From NCBI GenBank assembly GCA_029213265.1, contig JARGNG010000007.1, forward strand, positions 62,001 to 126,000: DNA of 64,000 bases. The letters run 5' to 3'. Shown in pieces: positions 28,442-38,800 of the stretch. The translations under genes and the position numbers were made by a program. Positions within the stretch are counted from its first letter, which is position 1, and the number at the start of each line of letters is the position of its first letter. Source of the stretch: Verrucomicrobiales bacterium. GTDB lineage: Bacteria; Verrucomicrobiota; Verrucomicrobiia; Verrucomicrobiales; DEV007. The notes beneath the pieces are model-generated. The model had not been told where the DNA came from, did no database searches, and saw only the letters and a list, made by a program, of their open reading frames with translations.

Positions 28442-31400
28442 GACTTTTTCTTCGAGAATTTCTCACTCAACGTCTGGATGACATAGTAAAGCATAGGCAC
28501 CGCTGCCAGACTCAGCGCCGTTGCCACAAGCATTCCCCCGAAAACGGAAGTACCGATCACCTTTTGAGATTCGGCACCGGCACCGGAAGCAATCAACAAC
28601 GGAATCACGCCCAGAATAAAAGAGAACGCCGTCATGAGTACGGCACGAAAACGGAGCCGGGTCGCCTCGATCGCGGCATCAAAAACAGATTTCCCGTCCT
28701 CTCGAAGGACTTTGGCAAACTCGACGATCAAAATGGCACTCTTCGTCGAAAGACCAATCAGGAGCACAATTCCGATCTGAGTGTACACGTTGTTGTCCAT
28801 ACCCCGCAGCATGACGGCCGCGACCGCGCCCAACAGCGCCGTCGGCACGGAAAGGACAACCGATATCGGGATCGACCAGCTCTCATACTGGGCGGCGAGC
28901 ACGAGATAGACCATAAGAATTGCAAAGAGGAAGATGACAGAGGTTCCTCCCGAGGCCTGCTTTTCCTGGAATGACAATTCCGACCAACTGTATCCCATCG
29001 TCCCCGGGAGCTTTTCGGAGGCCATATCCTCCACGACCTCCATGGCCTGCCCGGAACTGAAGCCCGGGGCGGGATTCCCCATGATCTTGATCGAGGGATA
29101 TAGATTAAACCGGGTCACCGTGGCGGGACCGTAGCTTTCTTCGACACTCGCAATCGAGCCCAGGGGAGTCATGCTTCCTTCCGCATTGCGAAGCTGGAGC
29201 TTTCCAATGTCCTCGGGAACGGCTCGATAAGGAGCATCCGCCTGCGCTTTCACCTGAAAGGTTCTTCCGAACTGGGTGAAGTCATTGACATACGCGGAAC
29301 CGAGATAGACCTGCAGAGTTTCAAAAACGGAGTTCATGGGAATGCCCATTCTCATGACCTGCTCCCGATCGATATCGACAAAGATTTGAGGGATGCTGGA
29401 TCGGAAGGTCGTGTTCACCCCGGTAAGGCCGCTCTGCGCATTCCCATCAGCGATCATTTCCTGAGCGGTCTTCTGCAATTCTCCGAAGCCAACTCCTCCA
29501 CGATCCTGCAACATGAAGGTAAAACCACCCGAGGTTCCGACTCCCGGAAGGGAGGGAACCGGAAAGCCAAAGGCAAAGCCATCCTGGTAGGACGAGAGTC
29601 GCTGATTCACCTGCTGCAGGATTCCCTTCTGGTGGAGAGCAGGTCCTTTCCGCTCCGACCAAGGCTCGAACACCACAATCATTAAGCCGGTATTGGAGGA
29701 GGCGGACGAATTGATGATCGAAAATCCGGAGATCGAAACAATATCGGCAACCCCGTCGATGCCGGAAAGCATGGTATTGAGTTCCTCGATCGTCTTGTTC
29801 GTCCGCTCGAGCGTCGCACCATCCGGCAACTGGATGTTTACGAGGCAATACCCTTCATCTTCCTGCGGAACGAACCCGGTGGGGAGACTTCCCAGGCCGA
29901 ACACGGCGAATCCAGCCATCGCGATAAATACGATTACGGAAAGCGCCACCCGTCGTATCGCGAACTTCGTTACCCCAAGGTAGAGGTTGGTGGATTTCTC
30001 CAGGGTGCGATTGAATCGGAAAAAGAATCCCCTGGTAGGCTCCTTCTGCTCCTTCAAGAGCAGGGCAGCCAAAGCGGGACTCAATGTGAGAGCATTGATG
30101 GAACTGAACACGGTCGCAATCGAGATGGTCACCGCAAACTGCTTAAACAGAGTACCCGTGATTCCCGCCATGAAAGTCGTGGGGATGAAAACGGCCAACA
30201 GCACCAGGGTGGTCGCGATGACCGGCCCTGAAACCTCTTTCATCGCCGCTTCCGCCGCTTCCCGGCTCGACAAGCCCTTGGCGATCCAGCTTGTGGTATT
30301 TTCCACCACGACGATGGCATCATCCACAACAATCCCGATGACGAGAACGAGCCCGAACAAGGTCAGCTGGTTGAGCGAGTAACTAAAGGCAAGCAACACG
30401 GCAAATGTGCCGATCAAAGCGACCGGAATCGTGATCGCGGGAATGATCGTTGCCCGAAAGTTCTGCAGGAAGATGAATACGGTCAGCACAACCAGAAGCA
30501 GCGCGGAGATCAGAGTCACCACCACGTTTTTGATCGAGGCATTCACGACATTGGTGTTGTCGTAGACCACCTTGTATTCCACGTCATCCGGGAAGGACGC
30601 CGAAAGCTCATTCATCGTCGCTTTGGCCCCTTCCGCCACGGCGAGGATATTCGATCCGGGAATCTGATTGATCGCGAGCGTCGCTGCCGGAGTTCCATTC
30701 AGGCTGGAGCGAATGCTGTAGAGGTCAGAGCCGATTTCAACACGGGCGACATCCCGGACGCGCACCAACCCGCCTCCTGCAGCCGCTTTTACCACGATAC
30801 TTTCAAACTCGGAAACCTCAGTAAGACGCCCCCGCACATTCACCGTAAATTCGTTCTGCACGGATACCGGCGCAGGTGAGGCCCCGATCCTTCCTCCGGC
30901 CACCTGGACGTTCTGCTGTCGAATTGCGTTGACCACTTCTGTGGCTGAGAGGTCGAAACTTTCCATGCGATCCGGATCCAGCCAGATCCGCATACTCATT
31001 TGGCCGGCTCCATAGACCGTGACATTTCCCACGTCATCGACGCGCGCCAACTCATCCCGGATTCGCTGCCAGGCAAAGTTGGATAGAAAAGCATCGTCAT
31101 AGGTACCACCGGGAGAGGTCAGAGCGATGTACATGACCACATCGGTCGATTGCTTTTTCACCGTCACGCCCATTCGTTTCACTTCCTCCGGGAGCTTTGA
31201 TTCCGCAGTGGAAACCCGGTTTTGAGTAAGCACATTCGCCGTATCGAGATCCGTCCCCGGAGCGAAAGTGACCGTCAGGTTCATCGTACCGTCGTTCGCA
31301 GAGACCGATTGCATGTAGATCATTCCCTCGACACCGTTGACTTCCTGCTCGATGGGGGCCGCGACTGTTTCGGCCACCGTCGCTGCGTCAGCACCGGGAT

Positions 31401-31548
31401 AGAGTGCGCTGATCTGCACGGTTGGCGGAGCCAGATCCGGATAGCGCGCAATCGGCAGCGCGACCAGGGCGACCAGGCCAATGATGACAATGAAAATCGA
31501 TATCACGGCCGCAAAGATCGGACGCCGGATGAAGAAAAGACTGAACAT
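28438..31548 (-). CDS. RND multidrug efflux pump, inner-membrane transporter (HAE1/AcrB type)
   Basis: 1036 residues, about the length of AcrB and MexB. The N-terminus FSLFFIRRPIFAAVISIFIV is typical of the family, and the proton-relay aspartates are D409-D410 (GIVVDDAIVVVEN), matching AcrB D407/D408. The two periplasmic porter domains and twelve membrane spans are in place; later landmarks are GFVPQEDEGYCLVNIQLP and LVLAAQYESWSIP. It expels amphiphilic compounds using the proton gradient. Third gene of an operon: outer-membrane factor, adaptor (23 bp upstream), pump, K+-channel-like protein (4-bp overlap). Confidence 0.97.
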   Translation of the reverse strand: MFSLFFIRRPIFAAVISIFIVIIGLVALVALPIARYPDLAPPTVQISALYPGADAATVAETVAAPIEQEVNGVEGMIYMQSVSANDGTMNLTVTFAPGTDLDTANVLTQNRVSTAESKLPEEVKRMGVTVKKQSTDVVMYIALTSPGGTYDDAFLSNFAWQRIRDELARVDDVGNVTVYGAGQMSMRIWLDPDRMESFDLSATEVVNAIRQQNVQVAGGRIGASPAPVSVQNEFTVNVRGRLTEVSEFESIVVKAAAGGGLVRVRDVARVEIGSDLYSIRSSLNGTPAATLAINQIPGSNILAVAEGAKATMNELSASFPDDVEYKVVYDNTNVVNASIKNVVVTLISALLLVVLTVFIFLQNFRATIIPAITIPVALIGTFAVLLAFSYSLNQLTLFGLVLVIGIVVDDAIVVVENTTSWIAKGLSSREAAEAAMKEVSGPVIATTLVLLAVFIPTTFMAGITGTLFKQFAVTISIATVFSSINALTLSPALAALLLKEQKEPTRGFFFRFNRTLEKSTNLYLGVTKFAIRRVALSVIVFIAMAGFAVFGLGSLPTGFVPQEDEGYCLVNIQLPDGATLERTNKTIEELNTMLSGIDGVADIVSISGFSIINSSASSNTGLMIVVFEPWSERKGPALHQKGILQQVNQRLSSYQDGFAFGFPVPSLPGVGTSGGFTFMLQDRGGVGFGELQKTAQEMIADGNAQSGLTGVNTTFRSSIPQIFVDIDREQVMRMGIPMNSVFETLQVYLGSAYVNDFTQFGRTFQVKAQADAPYRAVPEDIGKLQLRNAEGSMTPLGSIASVEESYGPATVTRFNLYPSIKIMGNPAPGFSSGQAMEVVEDMASEKLPGTMGYSWSELSFQEKQASGGTSVIFLFAILMVYLVLAAQYESWSIPISVVLSVPTALLGAVAAVMLRGMDNNVYTQIGIVLLIGLSTKSAILIVEFAKVLREDGKSVFDAAIEATRLRFRAVLMTAFSFILGVIPLLIASGAGAESQKVIGTSVFGGMLVATALSLAAVPMLYYVIQTLSEKFSKKKS

Positions 31549-31571
31549 GATGGTTCCCCGGAATCGATACC

Positions 31572-32828
31572 CTACTCCGCCTTCGCTTTTGCCGGCTTTG
31601 CGGCGGGTTCTTCAGATGCTTTTTCCGCGGCAGGCACAGCGAGCTCAGGGGCAGCGCTGCCCGAACCTGCCCCTCCGCTTTCGACGGGACGAACCTTCAG
31701 TCCCTCCCGGGCACGCTGGAGATTCGAAACCACGAATCGATCGGACGCTTGCAGGCCACTGCCGGTGGACTCGGCGAATGGCTGAATAATCTTGTTGCCG
31801 CCGCCGACCTCAAGAGTGGTCGGTACGACCGTCCTCCGCTCGACCATATTGCTCTCGTTTACCACGAGAACAAAAGAACCGCCCAGATCCCGCTGAATCG
31901 CCAGAGCCGGGACAAGAACCGCATTCTCAATTTGTTCAGGAATGCGGATCCGGGCAAAAAGACCGTCGGCCAGCAATCCCTTTTGGTTCTCGAACGCAGC
32001 CCGGAGCCGGAGCGTTCCCGAATTTGGATCCACCGAATTGTCAGCGAAATCGAAGCGACCCGTTTCTTCAAAAAGAGTGTCGTCGGCAAGGACCAACTCC
32101 AGATCCAGTTCCTTGGCTTTACCACTCCCGGTCGGATTCTCGGCATTGGGCATATCTCCGAGATACCGGAGGACCTCACGCTCATTCGCTTCAAAGTTGA
32201 AGTAGATGGGCCGAACCGTGACGATATCCGTCAGGAGCGTTGGGTCCGCCGCTCCAACCAGGTTCCCCTGATCGACCTGAGCATTGGAGGCACGACCCGA
32301 AACAGGCGCGTGAATTTCCGTGTAGCCCAAATCCCGTTCCGCATTGTCGAGGGAGGCCTTCGCAATGTCGACTCCCGCCGCGGCTGCTTTCTTCTCCGCC
32401 TCCGCGCTCAAAACATCAATTTCGGATACCGCACCACTGGCTTCGAACGCCTTTTTCAGCTTCTGCCAGTTGGTCGTAGCGATCTCCAAATCAGCCTGTG
32501 CCTTGGCCAGATTTCCCTTCGCGGTTTCTACGGCTGCCTCGAACTGCTCCGGCTCGATCGTGAAGAGCAATTGCCCCTTTTCCACAAATTGGCCGGCGTC
32601 AAAATGCGTATCTTTGAGAAAGCCTTTCACACGGGCTCGAATCTCCACCCGCGACGAGCCGGAAGTCCGTCCCGAATACTCTGAGTAGACCGTAGTGGTC
32701 TCAATCTTCGGAGTCTGCACCCCCACTTCCGGAGGCGGAGGCGGCACGAACTCATTCTTTTTGGCGCAGCCCGTTGACGCAGCGATTGCGATCAGCACTG
32801 CAAACGGATTGGAGAGACGGTTCTTCAT
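31572..32828 (-). CDS. RND efflux periplasmic adaptor (membrane fusion protein, AcrA/MexA type)
   Basis: 418 residues, a lipoprotein with lipobox ASTGC (C21). After a short linker come the barrel-sandwich hybrid (SGRTSGSSRVEIRARVKGFL, cut here as EIRARVKGFL), an alpha-hairpin rich in Ala/Lys/Glu (EKKAAAAGVDIAKASLDNAE), the second lipoyl half (APVSGRASNAQVDQGNLV) and the beta-barrel. The C-terminal ~40 residues are Ala/Pro/Lys/Glu-rich and low complexity. It bridges the inner-membrane pump and the outer-membrane channel. Four bp separate it from the upstream outer-membrane factor gene and 23 bp from the pump gene. Confidence 0.95.
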   Translation of the reverse strand: MKNRLSNPFAVLIAIAASTGCAKKNEFVPPPPPEVGVQTPKIETTTVYSEYSGRTSGSSRVEIRARVKGFLKDTHFDAGQFVEKGQLLFTIEPEQFEAAVETAKGNLAKAQADLEIATTNWQKLKKAFEASGAVSEIDVLSAEAEKKAAAAGVDIAKASLDNAERDLGYTEIHAPVSGRASNAQVDQGNLVGAADPTLLTDIVTVRPIYFNFEANEREVLRYLGDMPNAENPTGSGKAKELDLELVLADDTLFEETGRFDFADNSVDPNSGTLRLRAAFENQKGLLADGLFARIRIPEQIENAVLVPALAIQRDLGGSFVLVVNESNMVERRTVVPTTLEVGGGNKIIQPFAESTGSGLQASDRFVVSNLQRAREGLKVRPVESGGAGSGSAAPELAVPAAEKASEEPAAKPAKAKAE

Positions 32829-32832
32829 CAGT

Positions 32833-34365
32833 CTAGTTCTTTAATTCTGCATTTTCGCCGACGACAGGGGTCGCGGCTGCGTATGGAGCAGGACGTTTCT
32901 TGACCCATCCCCCGCCCGGCTTCTCTTTGACTTCCGGAAGAGTCACCTCTTCCACTGCGACGCCTCCACCAAGGGCTCGATACATCGCGATGTAGTTTCT
33001 TGCCAACTGGCCTTTGGAAAGGACAGCCGTGTCCTCGTTTTGAAATTTGACCCGCTCGGTATCAATCACGCGTTGGAAATCCACGAGTCCTTCCTTGTAG
33101 TTTTCCCCGACAAGATCCACGGACTCAGTCGCTGAGGATACGGCGCGCCGCAACGCGCTGAGTCGCTCTCGTTCGGTTGCGACTCCGGCCATGGAGGTTT
33201 CCACTTCCTCCACCGCACCCAGCACCGTCTTTTCGTAGGCTCCGTAGGCCTGCATTGCCCTGGCTTCTTCAACGCGGATCAAATTCTTGATCTGGCCGCT
33301 GCTGAACAAATTCCACCGCACCGAAGGACCGAAGGAATAGGCAGCGGCACCGGCATCGGGAAGATTCGAGATATTAAGCGACTGGAGCTGAAGACTCCCG
33401 GCCAGCTGAAACTTGGGATACAATTCCGATTCAGCGACACCAATGGAGGCGACGGCACCGGCCAATTGTCTCTCCGCACTGCGAATGTCAGGACGAGCCC
33501 GGAGGAGGTCAGCCGGGCACTCTACGGCATAGTCCCGCCCGGGCTGCGGGATCGAACGTGACCGGGCGAGGAGTTCCGTCACCGAATGCGGATACCCGCC
33601 CGTCAGAGCAGCAATCCGATTCCGGGCTGCGGCGAGCTGGCCCTGCAGTTGAGGAACGAGAGCGCGGGTGGTCTCGAGATTCGTTTGGGCCTGAGTTACG
33701 TCGATCTTGGAAACGAGACCTGCATCGAGGCGATTCTGTGCCAGTTCCAGGGAAGACTGTTGGATCTTAATGTTCTGGTTCGCCACATGGATGCGTTCGT
33801 CGAAGGTCGTGTAATCCACGTAATTGAGAGCGACATCCGCAAAGAGCGACACCAGAAGATCGCGATAGTTTTCCACCGATGCTTCCAGATTGGCGTCCGC
33901 CGCTTCCACTCCTCTTCGGAGTCCACCGAAAACATCCAGTTCCCAGCCCGAAGAGAGACCGGTCGAATACACATCAATAGGATTAAAAGGAGGAGCAAAC
34001 CCAACCCGCTCACTCTGTCGCGTGCGGGCGTAGCCCGCATCAGCTGCGAGAACCGGCAGCATCCGGCTTTTGGCAACGCCGCGCTGAGCTCTTGCTTCGA
34101 CGATTCTCTGAATCGCAATTTTGAAATCCGGATTCTCAGCACGAGCGCGGTCGATCAACTGATTCAGAACCGGGTCGTTGAAGCCCTTCCACCACTCGGT
34201 GAGGCAGGCTCCATCGTTGTCCAGATGAGGTTGCACACTGAGCGTCCAGCGGTCGGGGACTTTCGTTGCCGGAGTCTGGTAGTTGTATCCTACCGTTTCG
34301 CATCCACTGATCGCGATCACGCTCAGAAGCAAAAGAGAGACGAAAGAGAAAGAGAGGGAATTCAT
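32833..34365 (-). CDS. RND efflux outer-membrane lipoprotein (NodT/OprM family)
   Basis: 510 residues with lipobox AISGC (C22). It starts with the family segment NYQTPATKVPDRW and then WWKGFNDPVLNQLIDRA, and has the two tandem TolC-like repeats with LRRGVEAADANLEASVENYR and VAESELYPKFQLAGSLQ. It forms the trimeric outer-membrane duct for the pump. The C-terminal tail is Pro/Lys/Gly-rich, longer than usual. First gene of the operon; the divergent isomerase starts 185 bp away, leaving room for both promoters. Confidence 0.95.
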   Translation of the reverse strand: MNSLSFSFVSLLLLSVIAISGCETVGYNYQTPATKVPDRWTLSVQPHLDNDGACLTEWWKGFNDPVLNQLIDRARAENPDFKIAIQRIVEARAQRGVAKSRMLPVLAADAGYARTRQSERVGFAPPFNPIDVYSTGLSSGWELDVFGGLRRGVEAADANLEASVENYRDLLVSLFADVALNYVDYTTFDERIHVANQNIKIQQSSLELAQNRLDAGLVSKIDVTQAQTNLETTRALVPQLQGQLAAARNRIAALTGGYPHSVTELLARSRSIPQPGRDYAVECPADLLRARPDIRSAERQLAGAVASIGVAESELYPKFQLAGSLQLQSLNISNLPDAGAAAYSFGPSVRWNLFSSGQIKNLIRVEEARAMQAYGAYEKTVLGAVEEVETSMAGVATERERLSALRRAVSSATESVDLVGENYKEGLVDFQRVIDTERVKFQNEDTAVLSKGQLARNYIAMYRALGGGVAVEEVTLPEVKEKPGGGWVKKRPAPYAAATPVVGENAELKN

Positions 34366-34550
34366 GTTCGAAACGGCAGAGAACTCAGTCCCTCAAACAG
34401 GGAATAAAGTTACTCCACACAAGCGCGAGAATGGGCGCTCTGGCAAGAAAATAATGAGAGAATAGGTAGAACAGTGTTGGAATTCTCTTCCCGATCTGCG
34501 TGCCGCGGGAGAACTTGCCTCCCTCCCCCTTTTTCACTTACACTCCGCCT

Positions 34551-35453
34551 ATGTTGAATCGACGACGATTACTCACGGGCGGTGCTTTTTTCACCGGTGG
34601 CCTGCTGCTCCCTCATCAGCAATTACTCGCACAGATGAAGAGGTCCGAAGTGGATCCTGAATTTGTGGTGACCAATGGCAGGATTCGCCAGTCTATCATG
34701 GGGTGGTGCTTCCGGGATCACTTCGACGCGATCGAGCTCGCGCATCACTGCAAGGCAATCGGTCTCGTTGCGATGGAGGGGATTCCACGGGAGGCCTACC
34801 CCGAGGTGCGAAAGCTCGGTCTGGATATTTCTCTCATCAGCAGTCACGGCTTTGCCAAGGGCCCCTGCAATCCAGAGAATCACGATGAAGTCGTCGCCAA
34901 GCTCACCGAAGCCATCGATGTCGCGACACAGGTAAACTGCAAAAAAGTCATCACGTTTACAGGGATGCGCTACGACGGAATGGATGACGAGGAGGCAGCT
35001 AAACGCTGTGTCGACACCTGGAAGGAAGTCGTTCCAATCGCAGAAAAAGCCGGAGTCACGCTGGTGCTTGAACACCTCAACTCCCGCGACGACACCCATC
35101 CCATGAAAGGTCATCCCGGCTACTTTGGCGACGATGTTGATTTCTGTGTCGACCTGATTCGGCAAGTGGACTCTCCCAATTTTCAACTTCTCTTCGACAT
35201 CTACCACGTGTCGATCATGAATGGAGACATCATCCGGCGTATCCGCCAGTACAAGGATGTCATCGGCCACTACCATACCGCCGGCAACCCCGGTCGTGCT
35301 GAGCTGGATAACACGCAGGAGATCAACTACCCCGCCATTCTCGAAGAAATTCTGAAAACGGGATACAAAGGATTTGTCGCTCAGGAGTTTATTCCTGACT
35401 GGGATGATCCCGTCCTTGCTCTTCGACATGCCGCGCAGCTCTGCGATATCTGA
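34551..35453 (+). CDS. Hydroxypyruvate isomerase-like TIM barrel with Tat signal
   Basis: 300 residues from ATG 34551, giving a Tat signal MLNRRRLLTGGAFFTGG; the frame is open to 34500 but the extra 17 residues look untranslated. The barrel belongs to the AP endonuclease 2 / hydroxypyruvate isomerase group: SIMGWCFRDHFDAIELAHHC cut here as GWCFRDHFDAIELA, KAGVTLVLEHLNSRD with the metal glutamate, LLFDIYHVSIMNGD, GHYHTAGNPGR and GFVAQEFIPDWD. This group interconverts hydroxypyruvate and tartronate semialdehyde or epimerises sugars. Whether a Tat-exported version keeps that substrate is unknown. Single gene, divergent from the RND operon. Confidence 0.85.
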   Translation: MLNRRRLLTGGAFFTGGLLLPHQQLLAQMKRSEVDPEFVVTNGRIRQSIMGWCFRDHFDAIELAHHCKAIGLVAMEGIPREAYPEVRKLGLDISLISSHGFAKGPCNPENHDEVVAKLTEAIDVATQVNCKKVITFTGMRYDGMDDEEAAKRCVDTWKEVVPIAEKAGVTLVLEHLNSRDDTHPMKGHPGYFGDDVDFCVDLIRQVDSPNFQLLFDIYHVSIMNGDIIRRIRQYKDVIGHYHTAGNPGRAELDNTQEINYPAILEEILKTGYKGFVAQEFIPDWDDPVLALRHAAQLCDI

Positions 35454-35537
35454 CCCTGTTACGCTCCCCCGGCACGGAAGAGCAAACTTCCTGGAAAAAC
35501 GCCGGGGAATTCTCCGATCGCCCGACGTTTAGCGTTT

Positions 35538-35861
35538 TCAGGAAGAAGGATCGGCCTGCTCACCGGCATGATCGTCCAGAATTTGATCCAGCTCTTTGGA
35601 CTCATCTTCCGGACGAAGCTCTCTTTCCTCAGCGCCGAGGTCTACCCGCATACGCTTGAGCTCCTCTTCGGTTCGCTTTACCTCCAGCTCGGTATCAAGC
35701 GTCTGCATGTAGCCTTTTCTCCAGATGAAGAAGCCGCAACCGAGGCCACAGAGAGTGAAAAACAGGGCACAAAGACCGTAGTAGAGGTAGTGATTTCCTA
35801 CTCCGGAAAGTAATTCCGGCACTTCAAGCGCACCGAGGAGTGGAAAGCCGGCCAAAGACAT
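35538..35861 (-). CDS. Small membrane protein with coiled coil, last gene of the OmpA/coiled-coil operon
   Basis: 107 residues. The ATG (35859-35861) shares a base with the TGA of the upstream gene (TGATG), so translation is probably coupled. One hydrophobic helix (YYGLCALFFTLCGLGCGFFIW, cut as CALFFTLCGLGCGFFIW) is followed by a charged coiled coil (LEVKRTEEELKRMRVDLGAE) and an acidic tail. Its layout, span then IWRK-type basic residues then coil, repeats that of the 79-residue protein at 38981, so the two may be diverged paralogues. No family recognised. Confidence 0.75.
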   Translation of the reverse strand: MSLAGFPLLGALEVPELLSGVGNHYLYYGLCALFFTLCGLGCGFFIWRKGYMQTLDTELEVKRTEEELKRMRVDLGAEERELRPEDESKELDQILDDHAGEQADPSS

Positions 35862-38800
35862 CAGTTCACAGATTCGGCAACGGCATTAGGAATCAGAACC
35901 AGTTCCACCCGGCGCGCACGCCAGTTGGTAAACCGGCGATCCTGACCGGAACTCTTGACCGAAATTTTTGAACGCGGGACGCCTCTTTCAATGAGGCGCT
36001 CGCGGACTGCATCTGCCCGTTTTGCCCCCAGGGTCTCGTTGTAATCGGGCGAACCTTCCGAACCGGCGAAACCGATGATTGCTACAGAGGCACGTGATCC
36101 TCCGCGGCGTAAGTTTTTGGCAAATTCATCAATTCGCCCGAGGGAGCGTTCTGTCAGCGCGGCGCTGGATTCATCAAAGAAAACAGAGTCATCATCTATC
36201 GACTCCTCTTCCTGTATTTCCGAGGCAGGCTCCACTACCTTCGCTGCAGGCACTGGCTCCGGTTTCTCTGCCTCGGTCGCAGCCGGAGCCGGAGCATGAT
36301 GGTTTTCTGATTCATCGAGCTCGTCAAACGAAGTACCGGCACTGCCGTCCGACTGCTCCGAGAGCAGAGACTGGTGGATCGCCTCTTGTAGACTCTTGAC
36401 TGATTTGCTTTCCCCGGTTCCGGCTTGAGAGGCTTCTTCCAACTGCTTTTCGAAGGAGCGAAGCTTGCCCTTGAGCAGTGAAATCTCGTTATCCCTCGCC
36501 GAGCGCTGCATCATGATGTTGCTGATCTCGTTCTGCAATTCGCGAATAGAATGACCGCGCTTGGCGACTTTGCCGCGAAGCTGGTCGATTTCCCCGGCGC
36601 TCTTTTTCTGCTGTTTTACATATTGCTGCAAGCTGGTCTCACGGTCTTCGATCTCTGCTTTCAATTGCTCGATGCTTTCGTCCCGCTGGCTGATGGCGGC
36701 TCCATGTTTCACCTTCTCCACTTCAGGGATCTTCCGGGAGGCAAACTCCAGCTTTTCTTCCATTTCCGAACGCAGGACCTCGAGTTCCCCGGCCGCCTCG
36801 GTGATTCGCTGCTCCTTTTCCGATGCAAGTGCCTCCATGGTCTCGACTTCGTTCTTCAGGGACTCCAATTCGCCATCTTTCTCCTCGATCAATCGGGATA
36901 GCTCCATCGTTCTGCTGTCGCTGCCCCGAAGAGCTTCCTCTAACTCGATGATGGCCGCCTTCGACGTCTCGCGGTTCTCGTTGGCCTCCTCGATCTCAGA
37001 AGTCAGCATTTCGACTTTGCGGAGCAGTTCCTCCCCTTCTCGTGAACTGTCGCGCCATTCCTGCTCCAATTCGACAATACGGGTTTCCCTCTCGCGTGCT
37101 GCCGCCTCCAATTCTTCCACCCGGTCGCTGGCACGCTCCAATTGGCGAAGCACCTCATCCTTGTCACGGGAAAGAACGTTCAATTCCTCCCGGAGATCGA
37201 GAATGGTTTGCTCAGATTCCATCAGCTGATCCGTCAATTCAGCGATTTTGGCGTGGGCTTCTTCAATTTCTTCCTCAGCGGTCGCAATACGATGATCGGA
37301 TTGCTCAAATTGTTCCCGGCGACGCTCCAGTTCGGCGGAGAGCTGCTCGGCCTTCGCCTCGTGATATCGCGAGGATTTTTCACCCTCGTCCATTCGGGAC
37401 CGCACTTCGTTCAGCTCTTTGTAGCGCTCGGCGAGAGAGTTCTCCAAATTGGCAATTCGCAGAGCCTGCTCATTGAGAAAGCTTTCCTTGGCGTGGAAAG
37501 ACAGGGAGAATTTCGAAGACTCTTCTCCAAGAGCCTCCAGTTCCCCTTCCTTTTCCGCGAGCGAATCTTTCAGCTGTCGGATCAAGTCCCGCTGCTGACG
37601 AACCTCGCTGGAAAGATCGTTCACTTCCGCTCCGCGATCTTCGATAATTGCTTCCAACTCTTCCATTTCCGCAGTGAGCTGTTCGCATTCACTTGTCTTC
37701 ACGTTCAACGCGATCCGGACGTCGCTCAGTTCGTGACGGGTATCCTTTAGTTCTTTGGCAAGTGCATGAGCCTCCTCTTCGCTGGCCTCAAGCTCCACCA
37801 TGCCCAGCTCAAGAATTTCGATCTCATCTAACCGTTCGCGAAGTGCCTTCCGGACATCATACATTTCGTGATGGGCATCGTTTAATTCGGCCTGAAGGGA
37901 AATACGTTTCCGTTCGAGGGTTTCAGCATCGGCGAGGCGGGATTGGAGAGTTCCCATCTCGGTATTGCGTTCCTCCAACTCCCGGTGAAGAGACTCGATC
38001 TCAATCGCCCGCTCGGTAAGCTGAGACTTGAGATCCTGGATATCTTCCTCCCGCTCAGCAAGCCGTGCGCCATTATCCTCCAATTCGGCGGAGACTGCCT
38101 CCAACTCGGACCGCTCCACCATGTTCTTGAGAAACTCCCGATTCTCGGCCTTGAGTGAATTCACCTCGTTCCGGAAGGAGAATAGCTCAGCCGAACGTTG
38201 CCGGAGAATCGAAGAAAGTTGCGCTGCCGATGCTCCTACCGGAGTTTGGGACTCCTTCAGCTCCGTCTCCAGTTCCTCGATGCGCTCATTTGCTTCTAAA
38301 AGGTCTGCGGTAGGCGATGAATCAATCAATTTCTCCTCCAGTGATTCCACCACCTTCACCTGTTTCAGATAATCCTCTCTGACTTGATAGAGCTCGTCAT
38401 GGGTATCGATCAGATCCTGCTCCAACTCCTGGAGACGGGTCGCATCGCCCCCGCCCTCCGGCGTCGCAGACAAAAGTGGGGTAATTGGCGACACTTGAAC
38501 GGGGGGGGCCTGAAGTTCCCTGAGCTCGGCGATCTCCTCATCCCGACTTTCGATCTCGGTCTTGAGCCGTCTGATCTCATCCTGCAGGGTCGGGTCGATT
38601 TCCTTCTCCGCCGGGATCTCTTTTCCGGAAGACTTGAGCTGCCTCGATAGCTGGGAAATGCGGGTTTCTTTGGCCAGAATTTCTTCTTCGATATCCGAAA
38701 GGCGACTCTCCCACGCGTCCCGGTCCTCCTGCCATCGCGAGCGCAACTTCTTAAAAAGATCACGTTGCGAGGATCCCAAGGCACTCCATTGGCTGGCCAG

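Noticed and set aside
35467-35506. Long hairpin CCCCGGC...GCCGGGG between two genes as a terminator
   Set aside because: The loop is 26 nt and no T-run follows, so the case is too weak to list.
36561-37229. Plus-strand serine-rich frames opposite the coiled-coil gene
   Set aside because: Ser-rich frames are expected from the complement of Glu/Leu-rich coiled-coil codons.
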